Assembly: GCA_020435705.1 (NCBI GenBank)
Contig: JAGQZG010000007.1
Span: forward strand, 1-34,448
Direction of reading: 5' to 3'
Source of the DNA: Mangrovimonas sp.
GTDB lineage: Bacteria > Bacteroidota > Bacteroidia > Flavobacteriales > Flavobacteriaceae
DNA: 34,448 nucleotides
The position numbers and the translations under genes are program-made. Shown one piece after another: positions 18,061-24,220 of this stretch (positions are counted from its first letter, which is position 1; each line of letters opens with the position of its first letter). Under the pieces are notes generated by a model that saw nothing but the letters and a program-made list of their open reading frames with translations, was not told the DNA's origin and did no database searches.

Positions 18061-18336
18061 ATGTATTTAGAAATAGTAACACCCGAAGCCACTTTATTCA
18101 AAGGAGATGTGAAATCAGTCGCAGTTCCTGGAGTAACCGGTGAGTTTGAAATGCTTAATAATCATGCGCCTATTGTCTCTATCTTAGGAAAAGGCCATGT
18201 GAAAATTCAAGGCGACATTACTCTTGAAGAAGAAGTTGCCAATAAATTCAAAAAGGCAGATAAAGGTGTATGGCTGCCTATCAATTCAGGCACTATTGAA
18301 ATGAAAGACAATAAGATTATTGTTTTGGCTGATTAA
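18061..18336 (+). CDS. atpC: F-type ATP synthase subunit epsilon (short form)
   Basis: Epsilon is part of the central stalk linking the gamma subunit to the c-ring. The 91 residues cover only the N-terminal beta-sandwich: MYLEIVTPEATLFKGDVKSVAVPGVTGEFEMLNNHAPIVS aligns with the family start when read in segments (VTPE, GEFEMLNNHAPI). The C-terminal helical hairpin (about 45 residues in the 139-residue Escherichia coli protein), which inhibits ATP hydrolysis, is absent. The reading frame ends cleanly at a stop and a strong terminator, so it is a natural short form, as seen in relatives. Confidence 0.93.
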   Translation: MYLEIVTPEATLFKGDVKSVAVPGVTGEFEMLNNHAPIVSILGKGHVKIQGDITLEEEVANKFKKADKGVWLPINSGTIEMKDNKIIVLAD

Positions 18337-18350
18337 GTTTTAAACAAAAT

Positions 18351-18396
18351 AATTATAAAAAAGGGGAAGCAAAATTGCTTCCCCTTTTTTATAATT
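18351..18396. terminator. Bidirectional terminator between atpC and umuD
   Basis: A 22-base perfect inverted repeat (left arm 18351-18372, right arm 18375-18396) with GGGGAAGC core and A6/T6 flanks. The apical bases pair so closely that the real loop is probably four to six bases. Either strand gives a GC-rich stem followed by T, so it can end both atpDC and the convergent umuCD unit. The right arm contains the umuD stop codon. Confidence 0.93.
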
Positions 18397-18832
18397 TCTT
18401 AATCACATGGGTCACAATTCCCCAAATGACAAATTCATTGTCTTCAGCAATTTTAATTGGAGTGTAGTTAGAATTTTCGGGCTGTAACCAAACCCCTTCT
18501 TGGGTAACCTTTAGTCGCTTTACGGTAAACTCACCGTCTAAAAAACACACGGCTATTTTCCCATTTTCGGGCTCTAGACTTCTATCTATAATCAATAAGT
18601 CTTTATCGTCCAGACCAGCCCCTATCATAGACTGACCATTGACCTTGGCAAAAAAAGTGGCTTCCTTGTTTTTTATCAAGGTTCTGTCCAAAGAAATCCG
18701 TTGCTCCTTAAAATCATCGGCGGGCGATGGAAAGCCTGCAGAAATACCTGTATCGGCATAAACGATTCCTGCTTCACCTTCAATAGGAGCAGGAATGAAA
18801 AAATCCAATCCTAGCGATTTTCTTTTTAGCAT
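18389..18832 (-). CDS. umuD: UmuD-like S24 peptidase (DNA polymerase V accessory subunit)
   Basis: A 147-residue LexA/UmuD-type protein. After RecA-stimulated self-cleavage, UmuD' joins UmuC to form the translesion polymerase V. The likely cleavage site is Ala32-Gly33 (ISAGFPSP), the nucleophile Ser68 (GQSMIGAG) and the base Lys105 (FTVKRLK). The intervals 36 and 37 residues equal those of Escherichia coli UmuD (Cys24-Gly25, Ser60, Lys97). There is no N-terminal DNA-binding domain, which excludes LexA. Its start overlaps the end of the polymerase gene by 7 bases, so it is translated second, the reverse of the enterobacterial umuD-umuC order. Confidence 0.93.
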   Translation of the reverse strand: MLKRKSLGLDFFIPAPIEGEAGIVYADTGISAGFPSPADDFKEQRISLDRTLIKNKEATFFAKVNGQSMIGAGLDDKDLLIIDRSLEPENGKIAVCFLDGEFTVKRLKVTQEGVWLQPENSNYTPIKIAEDNEFVIWGIVTHVIKKL

Positions 18833-20085
18833 TTTACTTTAATTATGTCATTTATATTCGTTGTATAACGGGGTGTTAGCCGTTCTTGTCGCATTTTCCA
18901 TGTACGTTCCAAATCCTGATGCCCTATTTTCAATTTATAGTCCCCATACTTTTCATTAAGGTAATCCATCGCTTTCATTAAAGGTTTGTGCTTGGGATTT
19001 TCATGCTCAAATAAATCTATTTGAAAATTATTATTGGGAACCAATCCTGTAACTATAACACCGGCCCGTTTGTACTTAATCCCTTTTTTGTAAATGCGTT
19101 CTAGAGCATTTACAGCTTGATTGCTTATAATGATTGATGAGTCTGTGGGATAAGGTAAGGTTATAGCTGTACTACCTCTATGCTGAGGCAACTCTTTCTT
19201 ATGACTATCACTACTTAACATCACAATAATCATATAACAACTGGATTGTTGTTTACGCAGTTTCTCGGCACAACTCACAGCAAAAGTAGACACTCGCTCC
19301 CTGAGATTTTCCAAATCGGAATAAGTATATTCAAAACTTCTCGTAGTCGCAATGGCTTTCTTGGGTTGATGCCATTCCAGCTCTAGTTCTGAATTCCCTT
19401 TTAAATCCTGTTGCAACTTCCATTCGGTGATGGAAAACTCCTTCTTAATCCAATCACTTGGCAGTTCTACAAAATCGAAAGCGGTTTTACAGCCCTTAGC
19501 TTGCAGGCGTTTGGACAACCGCCAACCTATGCCCCAAACGTCCTCTATTTTAATCCACTTAAGGGCTTTGATTCGTTTTTCTTCTGAATCAATGACGTAA
19601 ACCCCTTTGGTTTCTTTGGGAAACTTACGCGCTATCTTATTGGCCACCTTGCTCAATGCTTTCGTTGGTGCAATTCCTACGCATGTTGGAATTCCTGTCC
19701 ATTTTAAAACCCGCCTACGCATTTGGGTAGCCAATTCCTTATAATCAAAAAGATCGTAGCCTTTAAACTGCAGAAATGCTTCGTCAACACTATACACCTC
19801 AACATCGGGCGTAAATTGCTCTAAAATAGTCATCACGCGACTACTCATGTCGCCATACAATGGATAGTTTGAAGACACCACTGTTATGTTATTCTCCTTG
19901 CAGAATTGTTCCCATTTAAAAATAGGCGCACCCATAGGCAAGCCAACAGCTTTGGCTTCATCACTACGAGAGATGACACACCCATCATTATTGCTTAACA
20001 CGGCAACGGGTTTCCCATTTAAATTGGGGTTAAACACCCGCTCGCAAGAAGCGTAAAAATTATTGCAATCTACTAAGGCAAACAT
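18826..20085 (-). CDS. umuC: Y-family DNA polymerase UmuC
   Basis: A 419-residue error-prone translesion polymerase. The N-terminus FALVDCNNFYASCE supplies metal ligand Asp6. SNNDGCVISRS and VYSVDEAFL (Asp101, Glu102) complete the catalytic site. A helix-hairpin-helix region follows (VWGIGWRLSKRLQAKG), then the little-finger domain with ATTRSF. The frame opens at a TTG at 20124, but homologues begin at MFALVD, so I chose the ATG at 20085. An ATG at 20100 is an alternative. Length equals the Escherichia coli protein (422). The gene is divergent from a small membrane protein and overlaps umuD downstream. Confidence 0.95.
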   Translation of the reverse strand: MFALVDCNNFYASCERVFNPNLNGKPVAVLSNNDGCVISRSDEAKAVGLPMGAPIFKWEQFCKENNITVVSSNYPLYGDMSSRVMTILEQFTPDVEVYSVDEAFLQFKGYDLFDYKELATQMRRRVLKWTGIPTCVGIAPTKALSKVANKIARKFPKETKGVYVIDSEEKRIKALKWIKIEDVWGIGWRLSKRLQAKGCKTAFDFVELPSDWIKKEFSITEWKLQQDLKGNSELELEWHQPKKAIATTRSFEYTYSDLENLRERVSTFAVSCAEKLRKQQSSCYMIIVMLSSDSHKKELPQHRGSTAITLPYPTDSSIIISNQAVNALERIYKKGIKYKRAGVIVTGLVPNNNFQIDLFEHENPKHKPLMKAMDYLNEKYGDYKLKIGHQDLERTWKMRQERLTPRYTTNINDIIKVKC

Positions 20086-20102
20086 GTTATAAAGATACAT
20101 GT
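20082..20102. promoter_or_regulatory. Paired ACATGT motifs at the umuC start
   Basis: ACATGT occurs at 20082-20087 and 20097-20102, 15 bases apart, and each copy encloses a possible umuC start codon. The region also serves the divergent membrane-protein gene. A third ACATGT is at 20681-20686. It could be a binding site for a damage-response regulator, but it does not match the enterobacterial LexA box. Confidence 0.25.
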
Positions 20103-20123
20103 TTATTTGTCTATATTTGAACA

Positions 20124-20675
20124 ATGGAAGACAAGAATGTTATTATTTCAGAACGCTACAAACCAAAATTCCAGTATCTATTTTCAGCGGTGTCTTTCGC
20201 CATAATCCTATTGAAAATTTTCTCTGCTTTTTACGATTCCAACTCAATAGCTGAAGGATTTCATAGCCTAAAAAACGAAGTGTCCGGCCTTGTCTTTTTG
20301 CTTGTTATGGGGTTGGGCTTGATACATAAACGAAAGACATACATTGATTTAAAAAAAATGAGAATACGCCATACCGTTGAAATTGGTTTTATGAAGTTTG
20401 GAGCCTGGCAACCCTTTAAGAGCTTGGAGTATGTTTCTATTTTTCCAAGAGTAAAGGCAGATGGTTATAAGGTGTTCGAAGTAAATTTATGGTATAAAAA
20501 AAACCAACATGTCAATCTTTATGAAGAAGCCGGTTTTGAAGATGCTTATCGAGTCGCTTTTAGAATTTCAGATTTCCTAAAGATCAATTTATTGGACTCT
20601 ACGGAAACCCACAAGGCTAAATGGGTGGATATGAAAGCCTCCAAGGCTCAAGGCAAAATTATCTATTCTGAGTAG
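20124..20675 (+). CDS. Small membrane protein of unknown function
   Basis: A 183-residue protein that I do not assign to a family. Two hydrophobic segments are visible (FSAVSFAIILLKIFSAFY near 20-37 and SGLVFLLVMGLGLIH near 55-70), followed by a soluble region with alternating beta-like strands (YIDLKKMRIRHTVEIGF, SLEYVSIFPRVKADGY, FEVNLWYKKNQHVNLYEE) that is reminiscent of bacterial PH-like domains. It would sit in the inner membrane with the C-terminal part in the cytoplasm. The ATG is 38 bases from the divergent umuC start. A TATATTTG box lies only 5 bases before the ATG, which would make a nearly leaderless mRNA if used. Confidence 0.75.
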   Translation: MEDKNVIISERYKPKFQYLFSAVSFAIILLKIFSAFYDSNSIAEGFHSLKNEVSGLVFLLVMGLGLIHKRKTYIDLKKMRIRHTVEIGFMKFGAWQPFKSLEYVSIFPRVKADGYKVFEVNLWYKKNQHVNLYEEAGFEDAYRVAFRISDFLKINLLDSTETHKAKWVDMKASKAQGKIIYSE

Positions 20676-20695
20676 GCTAAACATGTAAATAGTTC

Positions 20696-20703
20696 TAACT
20701 TTG
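20696..20703 (+). promoter_or_regulatory. Putative -7 box of the BtuB-like receptor gene
   Basis: TAACTTTG matches TAnnTTTG and lies 18 bases before the ATG at 20722, a normal distance. This position also argues that the TTG at 20701, inside the box, is not the translation start. Confidence 0.5.
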
Positions 20704-20721
20704 CTCTTGAAAAATCAAGGT

Positions 20722-22542
20722 ATGAGAACTAAACTAACTCTAGGCTTGCTAGTATTATCTGCACTAGCGAGTCATAATTTGTGCGCGCAAGAAATTCCAC
20801 AACAAAATTTGGATTCTGTAGTAATTACTTCGTCACGAATAGACCTTCCTTTTAAGGAAAATTCCCGGACTGTAAGTGTTATTACTTCGGAAGATATTGC
20901 AACAAGCGCATCTACAAATGTGGCCGACTTATTACAGGAAGTTGCTGGGATAGACATTCGCCGGCGTGGTACTGGCGGTATGCAAAGCGACCTTTACATT
21001 CGTGGTGGTGGCTTTGACCAAACACTTCTTTTGGTAGACGGCATGAAAATGGAAGATGCCCAAACCGGTCACCATACCATGAATATGGCCATCCCATTAG
21101 AAACCATAGAGCGTATTGAGATTATAAAAGGGCCGGCCGCTAGGGTATTTGGACAAAATGCGTTTACAGGCGCCATTAATATTGTAACTAAAAAGAATGC
21201 TGAAAATATAAATTCCGCAGGGTTTCGAGTAGGGTCATACCGTCAACAAAATGCCCAAGTGACCCTTGGCCATGACTTCAATAAAAGTTCACATATAGCA
21301 CATGCTTCCGTGAACACCTCCGATGGTTATCGCTATAATACCGACTACAACAACCAAAACTATTTTCTAAAAAGTAGTTTCAACAAAGAGCATGTACCCA
21401 TTAACTTATTGGCTGTATACCAACAACGAAAATTTGGTGCCAATGGTTTTTATGCATCACCATCGGCAACGGATCAATACGAAGAAACGGAAACCAGCTT
21501 AATAGGCATCTCTTCGGTTTATAAAACTCAAAACCTTACTCTAAAACCTCGTATTTACTGGCGCCGAAATCAGGACTTGTATTTGTACTTACGGTACAAT
21601 CCTTCTTATTACAGAAATCTGCATATTTCCAACAAAATAGCTGCCGAAGTAAATGCTTCTTACACCTCAAGTTGGGGAACTACGGGCTTTGGTGTGGATC
21701 TTGGACAAACGTATTTGTCCAGCAACAATTTGGGCGACAGGGAACGGTTTATGGTGAACGGTTTTATTGAACATTTATTCAAACTTTTTGATGGTAAAAT
21801 GGATATTACGCCCGGTATTGCCATGACCTACTTTTCCGATTTTAAATTTCATGCCTTTCCCGGAATTGATGTGGGTTATAGGTTAAATGACAAGGTCAAG
21901 GTTTATGGAAACATTGGGTATACTTACAGAATACCTACTTATACCGACTTGTACTATAGTGACCCTACGTCATTGGGCAATGAAAATTTAGATCCTGAGG
22001 AAGCTATTGCCGAAGAATTGGGTGTGACCTATTCGGGAAGCCGTTTTCGAGTTACTGCTGCTCTATTCAACAGGTATTCTAAAAAACTCATTGACTATGT
22101 TAAAGAAAACGAAGACGACCTTTGGCAGGCCACCAACATTCGGAACGTGAATACTTTTGGTGTAGAACTTAATGGTAATTATCCGTTTAAATTCATGGGG
22201 TACCCACAAAACCTTACGGCAGGTTATACCTTTATTGAAGACGATGTTAAGGATCTAAATCTTAACTACTCCAGATATTCCATCAATTCTTTAAAGCACC
22301 AAGCTACATTTACTTTAAGAACACAGTTTCTAAAAAATGTAAGTCAAACACTTGTTTACAAATATGCTGAAAGAACTGCTGGTGAAACCTATAATGTGGT
22401 AGATGCGTCCGTAAATATGGCCATTGGAAGTTTAGATCTTTCACTGATTGCCAATAACATTTTTAATGCCAATTATTACGAAACCAATCTTGTACCTATG
22501 CCAAAAGGCAACGTGCTCTTAGGGGCAACCTATCATTTTTAA
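20722..22542 (+). CDS. TonB-dependent receptor, BtuB-like
   Basis: A 606-residue outer-membrane receptor. The signal peptide MRTKLTLGLLVLSALAS ends near CAQ (about residue 23). A TonB-box-like LDSVVITSSR follows, then the plug (about 30-155: DLLQEVAGIDIRRRG, LYIRGGGFDQTLLLVDGMKM, ERIEIIKGPAARVFGQNAFTGAINIVTKK), and the barrel ends in an aromatic residue (GATYHF). It lacks the SusC-type N-terminal extension and is nearest in size and plug sequence to BtuB/siderophore receptors. The 46-base gap upstream is too small for a cobalamin riboswitch, so vitamin B12 as substrate is not supported. The ATG was chosen by signal-peptide start and promoter position. Confidence 0.92.
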   Translation: MRTKLTLGLLVLSALASHNLCAQEIPQQNLDSVVITSSRIDLPFKENSRTVSVITSEDIATSASTNVADLLQEVAGIDIRRRGTGGMQSDLYIRGGGFDQTLLLVDGMKMEDAQTGHHTMNMAIPLETIERIEIIKGPAARVFGQNAFTGAINIVTKKNAENINSAGFRVGSYRQQNAQVTLGHDFNKSSHIAHASVNTSDGYRYNTDYNNQNYFLKSSFNKEHVPINLLAVYQQRKFGANGFYASPSATDQYEETETSLIGISSVYKTQNLTLKPRIYWRRNQDLYLYLRYNPSYYRNLHISNKIAAEVNASYTSSWGTTGFGVDLGQTYLSSNNLGDRERFMVNGFIEHLFKLFDGKMDITPGIAMTYFSDFKFHAFPGIDVGYRLNDKVKVYGNIGYTYRIPTYTDLYYSDPTSLGNENLDPEEAIAEELGVTYSGSRFRVTAALFNRYSKKLIDYVKENEDDLWQATNIRNVNTFGVELNGNYPFKFMGYPQNLTAGYTFIEDDVKDLNLNYSRYSINSLKHQATFTLRTQFLKNVSQTLVYKYAERTAGETYNVVDASVNMAIGSLDLSLIANNIFNANYYETNLVPMPKGNVLLGATYHF

Positions 22543-22577
22543 CTAAATCTTACAAAAGATATTCGGTAACGTTTTCT

Positions 22578-22585
22578 TAACTTTG
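22578..22585 (+). promoter_or_regulatory. Putative -7 box of the JmjC-like cupin gene
   Basis: TAACTTTG matches TAnnTTTG and is 20 bases before the TTG start at 22605. It suggests the gene is transcribed separately from the receptor gene that ends at 22542. Confidence 0.45.
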
Positions 22586-22604
22586 ACACTTAAATTTTTG
22601 CTGA

Positions 22605-23474
22605 TTGAATTTGAATCTGAAGGAAATTCCTCGTTTGGAATCCATAACCAAAGAGGCGTTTATCAAGCATTATTTCAAGCCTCAAAAACCTGTTGTGATA
22701 GAACGGTTTATTGAAGACTGGCCGGCATATTCTAAATGGAATTTCGATTACATAAAGTCTGTTGCAGGTGAAAAGATAGTGCCATTGTATGATGACAGGC
22801 CTGTAGATTACAAAGAAGGGTTCAATGAACCGCACGCCAAAATGAAAATGAGCGATTATATTGATTTGCTCCAAACAAAACCCACCAAGTACCGTATTTT
22901 TCTTTGGAACATCTTAAAAGAAGTCCCAGAACTTCAAGCCGATTATGAGTACCCAGATTTTGGATTAAAACTCATGAAAAGATTGCCCATGTTGTTCTTT
23001 GGTGGAAAAGATTCGTATACCTTTATGCATTACGATATTGATTTGGCCAATATCTTTCACTTTCATTTTGAAGGCCAAAAGCAAATCATTTTATTTGATC
23101 AAGACCAAACCAAATACCTCTATAAAATACCTTACTCATTAATTACTAGGGAAGACATCGATTTTTCCAATCCCAACCTTGAAGCATGGCCGGCCTTGCA
23201 AAAGGCAGAAGGGTACATTACCTCCTTAAAACACGGGGAAGTACTTTACATGCCCGAAGGCTATTGGCACTACATGCGTTACATCACACCGGGTTTCTCC
23301 ATGAGCTTGAGAGCTATTGCTAGAAATCCTAAAAACTTGTCCCGGGCCATTTCCAACATCTTTGTGATGCGCCATTTTGACAATTTGATGCGTCGTATGA
23401 AAGGGCAAAAGTGGATTGACTGGAAAAATGAAAAAGCCGTTGTAAGAACACAAGCGGTTTACAAGAACCTGTAA
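22605..23474 (+). CDS. Cupin-like (JmjC-type) Fe(II)/2-oxoglutarate oxygenase
   Basis: A 289-residue member of the cupin-8/JmjC-like group, whose bacterial and eukaryotic members hydroxylate proteins or small molecules. The opening (EAFIKHYFKPQKPVVIERF, then DWPAYSKWNFDYI) is the family N-terminus. The metal triad is His142 and Asp144 (MHYDIDLANIF) and His222 (PEGYWHYM), with Lys159 suitably placed for 2-oxoglutarate. No signal peptide is seen, so it acts in the cytoplasm. The start is TTG at 22605: a TGA lies directly upstream in frame and the first Met is at about 80, inside the conserved region. A second TTG at 22611 is possible. The substrate is unknown. Confidence 0.85.
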   Translation: MNLNLKEIPRLESITKEAFIKHYFKPQKPVVIERFIEDWPAYSKWNFDYIKSVAGEKIVPLYDDRPVDYKEGFNEPHAKMKMSDYIDLLQTKPTKYRIFLWNILKEVPELQADYEYPDFGLKLMKRLPMLFFGGKDSYTFMHYDIDLANIFHFHFEGQKQIILFDQDQTKYLYKIPYSLITREDIDFSNPNLEAWPALQKAEGYITSLKHGEVLYMPEGYWHYMRYITPGFSMSLRAIARNPKNLSRAISNIFVMRHFDNLMRRMKGQKWIDWKNEKAVVRTQAVYKNL

Positions 23475-23505
23475 TTATTTTTTAACTCAAATTTTATTTT
23501 TTATC

Positions 23506-24000
23506 ATGAAAAAAATTGTTTTTACTTTATTATTAACCGTTACCTCTTCTGCCCTGTTTGCCCAAGCCTTTGAAGGTAAAGGCGATCAAAAATTCCAAGT
23601 GGGGGTTAACCTTCAAGATCATGGAACTGGCGTTAATGCTAGTTTTGATTATGGTTTGGGTGAGAATATTTCCATTGGGGTTTCATCGTCCTATTTATTG
23701 GGCGTGAAAGAGGCCTTAGATGCCCATTTTGAAGACCGTTATGACTTAAAAGGGCGTTTTAATGCGAACATTGGGAACGTTCTCAATATTGATGATAATT
23801 TTGACCTTTACCCCGGTTTAAATTTTAGCCTTAAAAATTTTGGTGGCCATATAGGGGCACGCTATTTTTTCACTAGTGGTTTTGGCGTTTATGCCGAAAC
23901 TTCGTTCCCCATAGCTCGTTATAATACAGATCCTTTAACTCCTGCAGAAAAACTGAACAACCAATTTGCGCTTTGTTTTGGTGCTTCTTTCAACTTGTAG
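23506..24000 (+). CDS. DUF6646-like outer-membrane beta-barrel protein
   Basis: A 164-residue exported protein with a signal peptide (1-19, ending LFAQ) and a mature part of alternating amphipathic strands (KFQVGVNLQDHG, VNASFDYGLGENISIGV, FNANIGNVL, LYPGLNFSLKNFGGHIGARYFF) ending FGASFNL, as in small outer-membrane barrels. It resembles the flavobacterial DUF6646 family in length and in segments such as LNNQFALCFGASFNL. No function is established that I know of. It begins 31 bases after the cupin gene and is followed by a strong terminator, so the two may be co-transcribed. Confidence 0.82.
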   Translation: MKKIVFTLLLTVTSSALFAQAFEGKGDQKFQVGVNLQDHGTGVNASFDYGLGENISIGVSSSYLLGVKEALDAHFEDRYDLKGRFNANIGNVLNIDDNFDLYPGLNFSLKNFGGHIGARYFFTSGFGVYAETSFPIARYNTDPLTPAEKLNNQFALCFGASFNL

Positions 24001-24026
24001 GAGGCTTCTTTCTTTTTTAAAATTTC

Positions 24027-24058
24027 AAAAAAAGCACTTCCCATGGAGGTGCTTTTTT
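24027..24058 (+). terminator. Rho-independent terminator after the DUF6646-like gene
   Basis: Stem GCACTTCC (24034-24041) with GGAGGTGC (24045-24052), one G-T wobble, loop CAT, preceded by seven A and followed by six T. It starts 27 bases after the stop codon. The remaining 160 bases up to the next gene hold no feature I can support. Confidence 0.9.
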
Positions 24059-24220
24059 CCTTTTGAGCAATTGTACGATTATAAAACAGGAATGGTTTTC
24101 TTTTTCCTACGAATTTGAAAAAAATTTTGCTTTTTATCGAATAAATCATGCTTTTTGGTGGTTGGATTTTAAAAACTGCTTTATTAGTACCCTCAACCAA
24201 ATCTAAACACATAATCTATC

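Noticed and set aside
20082..20102. Enterobacterial LexA (SOS) box upstream of umuC
   Set aside because: There is no CTG-N10-CAG pattern. Only the ACATGT pair is present.
20086..20124. umuC starting at TTG 20124, with 13 extra N-terminal residues
   Set aside because: The family begins at MFALVD-like sequence with the metal-binding Asp near residue 6. The extension is unlike homologues and reaches the ATG of the divergent gene.
20701..20721. BtuB-like receptor starting at TTG 20701
   Set aside because: The added residues precede a complete signal peptide that starts at ATG 20722, and the TTG lies inside the probable -7 box.
20676..20721. Cobalamin riboswitch upstream of the BtuB-like receptor
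   Set aside because: The gap is 46 bases, far too short for the aptamer, and no conserved B12-box-like segment is present.
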